From Salinibacterium sp. (lineage in GTDB: Bacteria; Actinomycetota; Actinomycetes; Actinomycetales; Microbacteriaceae), in NCBI GenBank assembly GCA_025351795.1, contig JANXVG010000029.1, positions 1 through 64,000 on the forward strand: DNA of 64,000 nucleotides, read 5' to 3'. The position numbers and the translations under genes were made by a program. Of this stretch, positions 47,774-57,325 are shown one piece after another. The notes under the pieces are model-generated. The model made no database searches, was not told where the DNA came from, and was given only the letters and a program-made list of their open reading frames with translations. The first letter of the stretch is position 1; every line of letters begins with the position of its first letter.

Positions 47774-48542
47774 GGGTGACACCGTGTGGCTCGCGGCGAG
47801 AAACCTCCACTCTGCGCTGGCCGGTGAGCTGCTCACCGGGTTTGACCTTCGGGTACCCCCATTCGCAACCGCCGACCTGACCGGCGAGAAAATCATTGAG
47901 GTGGTCAGTCGTGGCAAGCACCTACTGCACCGCATCGGTGACTTCACGCTGCATTCACACCTGAAGATGGAGGGCGCCTGGCATCTCTACCGACCGGGTT
48001 CGCCGTGGCGGCGGAGGGTCTTCGAGGCGCGTGCCGTGCTCGAAACCGAACCCTGGCAGGCCGTGGGGTTTGCGCTGGCAATCACCGAGCTCATCCGGCG
48101 TGACGATGAGCACACCGTGGTGGGCCACCTCGGCCCCGATCTGCTTGGGGCAGATTGGAACCGCGGCGAGGCGATCACACGGCTATCGGCAGAACCCAGT
48201 ACACGCGCGTTCATCGCCATCCTCGACCAACGCAACCTTGCCGGGATCGGCAACGAGTACGCGAACGAACTGTTGTTCCTGCGCGGTGTCTTACCGACCC
48301 GCTCGATCGGTGATATCGATGTGGCACCGCTCGTGGATCTCTCACAGCGGATGCTGCAGTCCAACCGCGAGCGCAGCATCCGTTCGACGACCGGCGACCT
48401 GCGGCCCGGTCACACGAGCTGGGTGTACGCGCGGGCTGGCAAGTCATGTCGCCGCTGCGGTACACCGATCCGGCGCGGCATGCTCGGGCCGACGCCGCTT
48501 ACCGAACGGCTGACCTACTGGTGCCCGTGCTGTCAACGCTAG
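47766..48542 (+). CDS. Fpg/Nei family DNA glycosylase
   Basis: (M)PEGDTVWLAARNLHSALAG...; C-terminal zinc finger CRRCGTPIRRGMLGPTPLTERLTYWCPCCQR; overlaps lhr stop. Confidence 0.95.
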   Translation: MPEGDTVWLAARNLHSALAGELLTGFDLRVPPFATADLTGEKIIEVVSRGKHLLHRIGDFTLHSHLKMEGAWHLYRPGSPWRRRVFEARAVLETEPWQAVGFALAITELIRRDDEHTVVGHLGPDLLGADWNRGEAITRLSAEPSTRAFIAILDQRNLAGIGNEYANELLFLRGVLPTRSIGDIDVAPLVDLSQRMLQSNRERSIRSTTGDLRPGHTSWVYARAGKSCRRCGTPIRRGMLGPTPLTERLTYWCPCCQR

Positions 48543-48965
48543 GCATTCGCGAGCGCGGCACAGATTCTCGGTATCGGGCCAGCACGCGGTTCGATGGTGT
48601 CGGTGCGGCATTCGACTGGTCATTCCCGCAGTCGACGGATACCGCGCGGCGGGGGCCATTGTCACTACGACGTGAGCGGTGCCATCCCACACACGGTGAC
48701 AGTGTATTGACCAGCCGCTGTGGGCCAGCCGAGGGAATGTGTCGGGCGGCTCATCACGAGCGCGATGCGAGAGGTGGCTCGGCGTCAGGAATGAATGGCA
48801 CTCGACAACCAGGTGAACGTTTCGCGGGATCTCGCCGGTCGGCGCTTTTTCGCCCCGGTCGGCGCGTATTCTGGCGAGAGCCCCGCCAGAGCGTGCTTCA
48901 CCCGAGACGACGAATGCGAACCAGACCCGTGACCCCGCTGCCTACGCAATCGTGAGCGGCCACCG

Positions 48966-51900
48966 ATGATCGAGGCGACTTCGGGCGTCATGAGTGCGAG
49001 TGAGCGTGCACCGGCTCCACGCACGCTGTTTGATATCTTGCGCGAGACCACCGAGCTGTACCCGCAGGCGTCCGCGCTCGACGACGGCGTGGGCGCCTTG
49101 AGCTATCGCGAGCTGATGGCGCGGGTCATCGACGTTTCTGCTCGGCTCAATACCGCCGGCGTGCGCCGCGGAGATCGGGTCGGGGTGCGAATGCCCTCGG
49201 GCTCGCGCGAGCTGTACGTGTCGATCCTCGCCATTATCGCGGCCGGCGCTGCGTATGTACCGGTCGATGCCGATGACCCGGACGACCGCGCGGCTCTGGT
49301 ATTCCGCGAAGCAAACGTGCGGGGTATCATCGCCGGCGACGGCACATTCACCGCGACCGGCCGCGACCTCAGCATTGTCTTCAGCGACGTGGATGACGAG
49401 TTATTCGCGGGTCGCGCGCCTCACCCGAGCACGTCGTCGCGCGCCGTTGTCGGCCCGCCGTCAGTCAGCGACGATGCTTGGATCATCTTCACTTCGGGAT
49501 CGACCGGCGTGCCGAAAGGTGTCGCTGTCAGCCACCGATCTGCCGCCGCATTCGTCGACGCCGAAGCGCGGCTCTTTCTCGTGGAAGAACCCCTTGGGCC
49601 GGGGGACCGGGTGCTTGCTGGCCTGTCGGTGGCCTTCGATGCCTCCTGCGAAGAGATGTGGTTGGCTTGGCGCACGGGCGCGTGTCTCGTTCCAGCACCA
49701 CGAGCACTCGTGCGCAGTGGCATGGATCTCGGCCCGTGGCTCATCGCTCGTGGCATCACCGTGGTATCTACGGTTCCGACTCTCGCATCACTGTGGCCGG
49801 TCGAGTCGCTCGAGAATGTTCGACTGCTCATCTTCGGCGGAGAGGCCTGCCCGCCTGAGCTCGTCGAGCGGCTTGCCATCGATGGCCGTGAAATGTGGAA
49901 CACCTACGGGCCGACCGAGGCCACTGTCGTCGCGTGCGCGGCACTGCTCAGCGGCGGAACAGCCGTGCGCATCGGGTTGCCCCTCGACGGCTGGGATCTC
50001 GCCGTGGTCAGCGCAGACGGAACCCCGGTTGCCGAAGGCGAGATCGGCGAACTCATCATCGGGGGTGTTGGGTTGGCTCGCTATCTGGACCCACTGAGAG
50101 ACACCGGGAAGTTTGCTCCCCATGAGGGCCTCGGTTGGGATCGCGCATACCGAAGCGGAGATCTCGTACGATTCGAGACGGCTGGCCTCATTTTTCAGGG
50201 CCGGGCAGACGACCAGGTCAAGGTCGGCGGCCGGCGCATCGAACTGGGCGAGATTGAGACGGCTCTGCGAGAGCTGCCCGGCGTGACCGGGGCTGCGGCG
50301 GCTGTTCAAGAAACAGACGCCGGCAACCACGTCATCGTCGGCTACCTGACGGTGGAATCCTCTCGCACGTTCGACCGTACGGTCGCCGTCACCCGATTGC
50401 GCAGCGAACTTCCTGATGCGCTCGTTCCGCTCATCGCCGTCATCGACGAGTTGCCCATTCGCACCTCTGGCAAGGTTGACCGGGCCGCGCTGCCGTGGCC
50501 TCTGCCCGGCCTGCCGATCGAGGGAACCATGCTTGACCCGCGCCAGCAACACCTCGCAGAGCAATGGCAAGCCGTGCTCGGGATTGCGGTCACAGACCCG
50601 ACCGCCAATTTCTTCGACCTCGGCGGCGGATCACTTGCGGCGGCCCAACTGGTCGCCCGAATTCGCGAGGACGACCCCGAGTTCGCGGTTGCGGACATCT
50701 ACGCGCACCCCCGACTGCGCACTATGGCCGATGCCATCGCCGCGCGCGCGGGCACGCTACCCTCCAGCACACACGACTTTCATCGCAACTCACCGACCCC
50801 GCGAAGCATGCAGTGGCTGCAGACCATTCTCGGTGCACCCCTCTATATTCTCAGCGGCGTTCGCTGGCTGGTCTACCTGCTCGCCGCGGGTACGGTGTTG
50901 CACGCCATCGGCGGATTTGACCTACTCCCGGTCGTGCCGCTGTACCTGCTCATTCCGGCCATCCTCATCTTCGCAACACCGTTCGGGCGAATGGCGATCG
51001 CCGTCGCCTGCGCGCGGCTACTGCTGACCGGGTTGCGCGCTGGTGACTACCCGCGCGGGGGCAACGTGCACTCGCGGTTGTGGCTCGCCGAACAGGCAGC
51101 GCTCCTGCTCGGAGTGGTGAGTCTGGCCGGCGCTCCATGGATCACCTACTACGCCCGCGCCCTCGGGGCGAAGATCGGTCGCGACGTGCAGCTCCACACC
51201 CTGCCGCCAGTCACCGGCATGCTCACGGTCGGCTTCGGTGCATCCATCGAGCCCGAGGTCGACCTCTCTGGATACTGGATTGACGGTGACATCGTGCGGG
51301 TGGGAGCGATTCGCATCGGCGCACACAGTTCGGTCGGTGCGCGAAGCACTCTGCTGCCGGGAACTCGAATCGGAAAGCACGCGGAGATCGCGCCCGGCTC
51401 TGCGGTGTTCGGGCGCGTTCCCGCCGGGCAGCTGTGGGCGGGATCTCCCGCCCAACGGGTGGGCAAGAGCACCGCGTGGTGGCCACGCGAGGCTCCCCCA
51501 CGCGGGCGCCGCTGGGTTGCGGTGTTCGGGGCGTCATCCGCTGTGCTGTCATTGTTGCCCCTCATCGCTCTCGGCTGCGGGGCGGCTATTGTGGCGGCAG
51601 GCATCCGTCAGGCCCACTCGTTCACCGAAGCTGTGAGCCAAACCGTCCTCACCGTGGTGCCAGCAACCCTCGTGGCTGGCGCCGTGTTCGCCGCTCTCGT
51701 CGTCGTGATCGTGCGACTACTCGGCATCGGCGTGCACGAGGGTATCTACCCGGTTCATAGCCGAGTCGGCTGGCAGGTGTGGAGTACGGAACGGCTGCTC
51801 GATCTGTGCCGAACCTTCCTGTTTCCGCTCTATTCGAGCCTGTTTACGCCGATCTGGCTGCGGATGCTGGGAACCCGGGTTGGTCGTGACGTTGAGGCAT

Positions 51901-52925
51901 CCACTGTGCTCTTGCTCCCGGTCATGACGACCATTCGAGACGGCGCCTTCCTCGCCGATGACACCATGGTGGGCTCATACGAACTCGGCGGCGGATGGTT
52001 GCGGGTCGGGCCGGTCGAGATCGGCAAGCGGGCGTTCATCGGCAACTCGAGCATGGCCGCCGGTGGACATACCGTGCCGCGCGATGGGCTCGTCGCTGTG
52101 CTCTCGGCGGCGCCCCGCACCTCGAAGGCTGGGTCGTCGTGGCTCGGGTCCCCCGCCGTTCGGTTGCGGCGCACCGTAGCGGTCGCGGATGATGGGCGCA
52201 CGTTCCGCCCACACGCGGGCCTTCGGGTGGCGCGCTCGCTCTGGGAACTCTGCCGAATCGTGCCCGTGATCGTGACCTGCTCACTGGGTATCGCTGTGCT
52301 GTTCGCACTCGCCGCGATCACCATGGCATGGGGTGTGCTGGCTGCCACTCTTCTCAGCGGACTCGTGATGCTCGCTGCCGGGGCCGCCGCTGCTGGCGTC
52401 AGTACCGCGGCGAAGTGGGCGTTCGTCGGACGCATCCGAGCGGGCGCGCATCCGCTCTGGTCGTCGTTCGTGTGGCGCACCGAGGTCTCGGATACCTTCA
52501 TCGAGATGGTCGCGGCGCCCTGGTTCGCCCAGGCGGCGCTTGGCACTCCCGCCCTCAACATCTGGCTGCGCAGCCTTGGCGCGAGCATTGGTCGTGGGGT
52601 CTGGTGCGACACCTATTGGTTGCCGGAAGCAGATCTGGCCCGACTGGGTGATGGGTCTACGGTGAACCGGGGCTGCGTTGTGCAAACCCACCTGTTCCAT
52701 GATCGAATCATGAGCATGGATACGGTGACGCTCGAAACCGGTGCCACCCTCGGGCCACACAGCGTGATTCTGCCCGCCGCGCGCATCGGCGAGCACGGCA
52801 CGGTCGGACCAGCATCGCTCGTGATGCGCGGCGAGTTCGTACCGGTCGGAAGTCGCTGGAGTGGCAACCCCATCGGACCGTGGCGCGAAGTGACATTCGC
52901 GGACTACCACGCGAAAGCCCGCTGA
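48966..52925 (+). CDS. Pls/PosA-family nonribosomal peptide synthetase (A-PCP-membrane/LbH terminal domain)
   Basis: A domain: IIFTSGSTGVPKGVAVSH, FDASCEEMWLAWRTGACLVPA, NTYGPTEATV, YRSGDLVRF, GRADDQVKVGGRRIELGEIE, RTSGKVDR; PCP: FFDLGGGSLAAAQLV; C-terminal TM segments with hexapeptide (left-handed beta-helix) stretches; no condensation domain. Confidence 0.93.
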   Translation: MIEATSGVMSASERAPAPRTLFDILRETTELYPQASALDDGVGALSYRELMARVIDVSARLNTAGVRRGDRVGVRMPSGSRELYVSILAIIAAGAAYVPVDADDPDDRAALVFREANVRGIIAGDGTFTATGRDLSIVFSDVDDELFAGRAPHPSTSSRAVVGPPSVSDDAWIIFTSGSTGVPKGVAVSHRSAAAFVDAEARLFLVEEPLGPGDRVLAGLSVAFDASCEEMWLAWRTGACLVPAPRALVRSGMDLGPWLIARGITVVSTVPTLASLWPVESLENVRLLIFGGEACPPELVERLAIDGREMWNTYGPTEATVVACAALLSGGTAVRIGLPLDGWDLAVVSADGTPVAEGEIGELIIGGVGLARYLDPLRDTGKFAPHEGLGWDRAYRSGDLVRFETAGLIFQGRADDQVKVGGRRIELGEIETALRELPGVTGAAAAVQETDAGNHVIVGYLTVESSRTFDRTVAVTRLRSELPDALVPLIAVIDELPIRTSGKVDRAALPWPLPGLPIEGTMLDPRQQHLAEQWQAVLGIAVTDPTANFFDLGGGSLAAAQLVARIREDDPEFAVADIYAHPRLRTMADAIAARAGTLPSSTHDFHRNSPTPRSMQWLQTILGAPLYILSGVRWLVYLLAAGTVLHAIGGFDLLPVVPLYLLIPAILIFATPFGRMAIAVACARLLLTGLRAGDYPRGGNVHSRLWLAEQAALLLGVVSLAGAPWITYYARALGAKIGRDVQLHTLPPVTGMLTVGFGASIEPEVDLSGYWIDGDIVRVGAIRIGAHSSVGARSTLLPGTRIGKHAEIAPGSAVFGRVPAGQLWAGSPAQRVGKSTAWWPREAPPRGRRWVAVFGASSAVLSLLPLIALGCGAAIVAAGIRQAHSFTEAVSQTVLTVVPATLVAGAVFAALVVVIVRLLGIGVHEGIYPVHSRVGWQVWSTERLLDLCRTFLFPLYSSLFTPIWLRMLGTRVGRDVEASTVLLLPVMTTIRDGAFLADDTMVGSYELGGGWLRVGPVEIGKRAFIGNSSMAAGGHTVPRDGLVAVLSAAPRTSKAGSSWLGSPAVRLRRTVAVADDGRTFRPHAGLRVARSLWELCRIVPVIVTCSLGIAVLFALAAITMAWGVLAATLLSGLVMLAAGAAAAGVSTAAKWAFVGRIRAGAHPLWSSFVWRTEVSDTFIEMVAAPWFAQAALGTPALNIWLRSLGASIGRGVWCDTYWLPEADLARLGDGSTVNRGCVVQTHLFHDRIMSMDTVTLETGATLGPHSVILPAARIGEHGTVGPASLVMRGEFVPVGSRWSGNPIGPWREVTFADYHAKAR

Positions 52926-52927
52926 TC

Positions 52928-54244
52928 GTGGCCCGGGCTGTCGGGGCGGCGAGCGCCGGCGATTCCTACCTGCCCACTAGCGGCAACGGTGGATACGGCG
53001 TCGAGCACTATGAGCTCGACCTGCGCTACCGGCTGGTCACCAATCGGCTGGAGGGTACCGCGACCATCCATGCCGTCAGCACTCAGGTTCTCGCGCGCTT
53101 CAGCCTCGACCTCTCCCGACTACGCGTCAGTCGGGCGCGAGTGCAGGGGCAACGGGGCACTCGTTTCAGCCAAACCACCCACAAGCTCGTGATCGTACCC
53201 GGCACCGCTATTGCCGCCGACACCCCGTTTACCGTCGTGATCGACTACGCCGGTGCTCCCGCTCCGCGCTCGAGCAAGTGGGGCGCAGTCGGCTGGGAAG
53301 AGCTCGATGACGGCGTGCTCGTCGCGGCGCAGCCATCCGGGGGCCCCACTTGGTTTCCCTGCAACGACCACGTCGCCGATAAGGCGAGGTACAGCATCCG
53401 GTTCGCGACCGACCAGGCATATGCCGTGGTCTGCAACGGGGTACTCGCGGAGCATCGAAACGCAGCGGGCCAAGGCCACTGGCGGTACGAACAAGACGAG
53501 CCCACTGCCACCTACCTCGCCACCGTCCAGATCGGCCGCTACGTCAGAACGGCTACAACCTGGAACGAGATTGCGGGAGTGCTCGCGTATCCGAAGTCCA
53601 TCGAGAGTCGCGTGCTCACCGATTTCGAGCCACTGGGCGCCATGATGAGCCTCTTCGAGTCTCGGTTTGGCCCCTATCCATTCGACAGCTACACGATCGT
53701 GGTCACTGCGGATGACCTCGAAATTCCTTTGGAAGCCCAAAGCCTGGCCATCTTCGGCGCCAATCACGTCGACGGCCACCGAGTGGCGGAGCGGCTCGTC
53801 GCCCACGAGCTCGCCCACCAATGGTTTGGCAATAGCGTGGGACTCGGTGCGTGGAAAGACATTTGGCTCAACGAGGGTTTTGCCTGCTACTCGGAATGGT
53901 TATGGTCGGAGCACAGCGGCGGCCCGAGTGCGGACACCCTGGCGCGCCAGTTTCGCCGCCAACTGAGCGGTCAAAGCCTCGACATTGTGCTCGGCGACCC
54001 GAGCGCTGCGCTCATGTTCGACGACCGGGTCTATAAGCGCGGGGCCCTCACGCTGCACGCCGTGCGCCGTACGATCGGCGACGGGCCGTTCTTCGACCTA
54101 CTGCGGGCTTGGACCGGCCAGTATCGCTACGCAACCGTCAGCACCGCTCAGTTTCGCGCCCTCGCCGCGGCCTTCTCGACTGTTCCACTTGACGCACTGT
54201 TCGATGGCTGGCTGGTCGGCACCGCCCTGCCGCGACTGCCCTAA
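52928..54244 (+). CDS. M1 family metallo-aminopeptidase
   Basis: VAHELAHQWFGNSVGLGAWKDIWLNEGFACYSEWLW (HExxH-x18-E); GTG start 2 nt after the NRPS stop; no signal peptide apparent. Confidence 0.94.
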   Translation: MARAVGAASAGDSYLPTSGNGGYGVEHYELDLRYRLVTNRLEGTATIHAVSTQVLARFSLDLSRLRVSRARVQGQRGTRFSQTTHKLVIVPGTAIAADTPFTVVIDYAGAPAPRSSKWGAVGWEELDDGVLVAAQPSGGPTWFPCNDHVADKARYSIRFATDQAYAVVCNGVLAEHRNAAGQGHWRYEQDEPTATYLATVQIGRYVRTATTWNEIAGVLAYPKSIESRVLTDFEPLGAMMSLFESRFGPYPFDSYTIVVTADDLEIPLEAQSLAIFGANHVDGHRVAERLVAHELAHQWFGNSVGLGAWKDIWLNEGFACYSEWLWSEHSGGPSADTLARQFRRQLSGQSLDIVLGDPSAALMFDDRVYKRGALTLHAVRRTIGDGPFFDLLRAWTGQYRYATVSTAQFRALAAAFSTVPLDALFDGWLVGTALPRLP

Positions 54245-54840
54245 ATGGCCACAGCAACGCTCAGGTGCAGCCGTGCGTCGAGGTGCGGCTCGGTGAGCCG
54301 ATAGCGGGCCGAGCGATCGAGAACGCTGCTCTCCACACGCGACTCCCGTTCACTCACCGTCACCTGTCGCGGATCAACGCGGAGCCCGCGCCCGTCTGCT
54401 TTGAGGGTCGCCTCCACACGCGTCCAGTGCCGGATCGACTCGACCCCGCCGACCAGCCGCACGGCTGCACGTCGCTCGGCAGTTGCCTCGACCCGCTCGA
54501 CATCGACCCCAATCGCGCGGCCCCAGATCGCCGCTGCGACGATCACCGACGAGCACCGCGACAGGCTGAGCCTCAGGTGTGAGCCCACCAACACAGGCTG
54601 GCCGTGGGGGCCGCCGCAGTCTGGGCAGTGAGCCGTGAGCGGTACCTTCCCGGGTTGCATGCCGGTCAGCTCGGCGGCAAAACGACGCAACAGAACTCGG
54701 CCCTGCAGAAACGTATCGCGGCTGGCAAGCGGAGCGCGGTCGTATCGCTCACGTTCGGCCGCAGAAATGATCGCGAGGGCAGCCGCGCGCTGCGGTTCAT
54801 CGATCTCGGGGCGGATCCACCTGATCTCGGGCAACTCCAC
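54241..54840 (-). CDS. 4'-phosphopantetheinyl transferase
   Basis: LRLSLSRCSSVIVAAAIWGRAIGVDVERVEATAERR...RHWTRVEATLKADGRGLRVDP: Sfp-type GVDVE and W(T)RxEAxxKAxGxG motifs; GTG start. Confidence 0.9.
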   Translation of the reverse strand: MELPEIRWIRPEIDEPQRAAALAIISAAERERYDRAPLASRDTFLQGRVLLRRFAAELTGMQPGKVPLTAHCPDCGGPHGQPVLVGSHLRLSLSRCSSVIVAAAIWGRAIGVDVERVEATAERRAAVRLVGGVESIRHWTRVEATLKADGRGLRVDPRQVTVSERESRVESSVLDRSARYRLTEPHLDARLHLSVAVAI

Positions 54841-54963
54841 CCGTCGATTGTGGCACGTGCGGCAGGCGTGGCCGTCGGAACCGTGCGCTTCACGGCCGGA
54901 AACGCCGGGTCCGGGGGACTTTCGACCCTGCCAGGGGCCGGGTAACTTGTCGAGACTTGGGTC

Positions 54964-55410
54964 ATGGCGTACCCACCCCTCACAACGGTATCTCGTCGGC
55001 TGCTGATCATTTTGCTCTACTTCGGTGCCGTGTCCGCGGTCGGCGGCGGCGTGCTCGGTGTCGTAGCAAATGGCGCGGGGGTTCCTCTCGACTATCTCAC
55101 CAACACTCCGTTCCGGTCTTACCTGGTTCCTGGGTTGCTCCTCGGCGTCGTGATCGGCGGCACCCAAGGTCTTGCCGCGATTGCCACACAGCGAGCGCAC
55201 CCATACGCCCGGGTGATGGGTGCCGTTGCCGGCTTCGGCATGATGATCTGGATCTTCGTCGAACTCGCCGTCATTAGCGAGTACTCGTGGTTGCAGACCG
55301 TGTATTTCACGCTCCGGGTAGCCGAACTGTTGCTCATTCTCGTGCTTTTGGATGTGCTCAGTCCCGCGGCCCGAGTAGCGCCGCACGATGATGCGAGGGT
55401 TCACACATGA
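54964..55410 (+). CDS. Hypothetical membrane protein
   Basis: MAYPPLTTVSRRLLIILLYFGAVSAVGGGVLGV...; four TM segments. Confidence 0.7.
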   Translation: MAYPPLTTVSRRLLIILLYFGAVSAVGGGVLGVVANGAGVPLDYLTNTPFRSYLVPGLLLGVVIGGTQGLAAIATQRAHPYARVMGAVAGFGMMIWIFVELAVISEYSWLQTVYFTLRVAELLLILVLLDVLSPAARVAPHDDARVHT

Positions 55411-56210
55411 CGGTCGCCACGGTGGCTCGCAGAGGGGTCGGCAGACCGCTCGGTAACGCGATCTGGCCGAAAATTGTTCTCGGGCTGCTGTTCTTCGTTC
55501 CCGCGATCGCGCAAATGGGGTACGACCCGGCTGGAACGAGCGTGGTCGTTTCGACGGTTCTCGCTCATCCGCTGAGCCTGTCGATTCCGCTCTTGCTACC
55601 GCTGTCGAAAGGTCTTCTGCTCGCGGTCGCCGTCGTGGTCTTGGTGTCCAGAGGGAACACCGGCCCGATCGTGCTCACCTACTACGCGTTCATTCTGGTC
55701 GTGGTCGGGATTTTCCAGAATATGGCTGTGACCGATCGTTTCGGCTTCGCTTGGCTGATCGGCAATACCGTGTTGCAACTCATCGTCGCGGGATGGTGCG
55801 TCTGGGGCCTCGGGCACACAGGATTGGTGACCTCGCGTGACACGATGAATCGGAAGAGGCTGTGGGTGCTGCTGCCGATGACGGTCGCGTTCCTGTTTCC
55901 CTACAACTTCGACTCGATCCAGACCGCGGGAGTCGTCCACCCCGCTTTCGGGCTGGCTATTTTCTACAACGACGCCGGGCTGACGTACTGCATGATCACC
56001 CCCGTCGTGCTCGGCATCATGATCATCTTCTCCCGCGGGATCACCAGCGGGCTGCTGTCAATCACATCGTTCGTGGGCGCTGGCTTCGGTGTACTGAATA
56101 TGGCAACCTGGTTCGCGCTGCAGCCGCAGAATTGGTGGATGGGGGTGCTGCATCTACCCCTGATGGTGCTCTCCAGTTACGGTCTTCTGGTGGCACACCG
56201 CGAGCGATGA
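55407..56210 (+). CDS. Hypothetical multi-TM membrane protein
   Basis: ATGA overlap with previous gene; many TM segments. Confidence 0.75.
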   Translation: MTVATVARRGVGRPLGNAIWPKIVLGLLFFVPAIAQMGYDPAGTSVVVSTVLAHPLSLSIPLLLPLSKGLLLAVAVVVLVSRGNTGPIVLTYYAFILVVVGIFQNMAVTDRFGFAWLIGNTVLQLIVAGWCVWGLGHTGLVTSRDTMNRKRLWVLLPMTVAFLFPYNFDSIQTAGVVHPAFGLAIFYNDAGLTYCMITPVVLGIMIIFSRGITSGLLSITSFVGAGFGVLNMATWFALQPQNWWMGVLHLPLMVLSSYGLLVAHRER

Positions 56211-56374
56211 CGCCTGCCGTCGGCCACGACACCCGCTACGACGCGCTCGCCGTCACCGACCGGCGCGGCGGCGTGCTCCCGCCGATCATTGGCTGGCTCG
56301 ACGCTTTACGACGCAGGCCAGAGCGCGTTCGTGCCCCCACAACCCGCGAATTCTTCACTCCGCCGCTGCGGTAG
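56207..56374 (+). CDS. Possible 55-aa Arg-rich small protein
   Basis: ATG overlaps the upstream TGA (ATGA); MTPAVGHDTRYDALAVTDRRGGVLPPIIGWLDALRRRPERVRAPTTREFFTPPLR; 20-bp antisense overlap with lgt 3' end. Confidence 0.35.
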   Translation: MTPAVGHDTRYDALAVTDRRGGVLPPIIGWLDALRRRPERVRAPTTREFFTPPLR

Positions 56375-57239
56375 CGACGAGATCGGCGGCCGGGCCGCGG
56401 CCGTCTTGGTAGGGTGACGGCGGCGGTTGGAGGTGGCGGCGAGACTGCACGACAAGCAACACGATCCCCAAGGCGACCGCCACGAATGAGGCCCAGATGT
56501 TGGCCGGAATACCCCACAGCGCGTTGCTGGTCGGATCGATGCGAATCGCCTCAAGCCAACTTCGGCCCAGCCCGTACCAGATCAAGTAGACGGCAAATAC
56601 GCGTCCCCAATCCAAGCTGAATTTGCGCTCCAGCACCAGAATGATCGCAACGCCCAGAAGGTTCCAGCTGATCTCATAGAGGAACAGCGGGTGGAAAAGG
56701 GTACCCGCCGGCAGATTCTTCGGAAACATCGTATCGGTGGGCAAGATTTCGAGACCCCAGGGAAGCGTTGTCGGCAGACCGAATAGTTCGTGATTGAAAT
56801 AATTGCCGAACCGACCGAGTGATTGCGCCACCAGCATCGCGGGCGCAACCGCATCCACAAATGACCAGAACCGGATCCCGGTGCGGCGACAGCCAATGTA
56901 CGCACCCACTGCACCACCTAGTAACGATCCATAGAGTGCATTTCCGCCATCCCAGATGGCAAAAACGTTCCACAGGTTTGCACCGGGATGGAAGTAGTCG
57001 CCGATGTGGGTGAACACATGGTAAAAACGCGCACCAATCAAGCCGACGGGAACCGCCCAAATGATGATGTCGAGCACCACACCACTCGCGGCTCCTCGGT
57101 CTGAGAGCCTGCGCTGGGTAATCACCACCGCCGCGATAATTCCCGCGAGAATGCACAAGGCATAGGTGTGGATCGTCAGTGGACCCAGGTGAAACTGAGC
57201 CCATGCCGGATCCGGACTGGGGATGCTAGCGAAGAGCAA
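56355..57239 (-). CDS. lgt: Prolipoprotein diacylglyceryl transferase
   Basis: GLIGARFYHVFTH, WDGGNALYGSLLGGAVGAYIGCRR, AQSLGRFGNYFNHELFG, YGLGRSWLEAIRID. Confidence 0.97.
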   Translation of the reverse strand: MLFASIPSPDPAWAQFHLGPLTIHTYALCILAGIIAAVVITQRRLSDRGAASGVVLDIIIWAVPVGLIGARFYHVFTHIGDYFHPGANLWNVFAIWDGGNALYGSLLGGAVGAYIGCRRTGIRFWSFVDAVAPAMLVAQSLGRFGNYFNHELFGLPTTLPWGLEILPTDTMFPKNLPAGTLFHPLFLYEISWNLLGVAIILVLERKFSLDWGRVFAVYLIWYGLGRSWLEAIRIDPTSNALWGIPANIWASFVAVALGIVLLVVQSRRHLQPPPSPYQDGRGPAADLVATAAAE

Positions 57240-57325
57240 CTCGACTACCTCATCTATTGATTAGCGCAACACCCCCATCATCGCCCACTTGCCAGCCAGG
57301 CTGAGACCGACGCTGCTCGCTGACA

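Noticed and set aside
48543-48965. Possible gene in the 420-bp gap before the Pls-like NRPS
   Set aside because: ORFs on both strands lack recognisable motifs and good starts; treated as intergenic/promoter.
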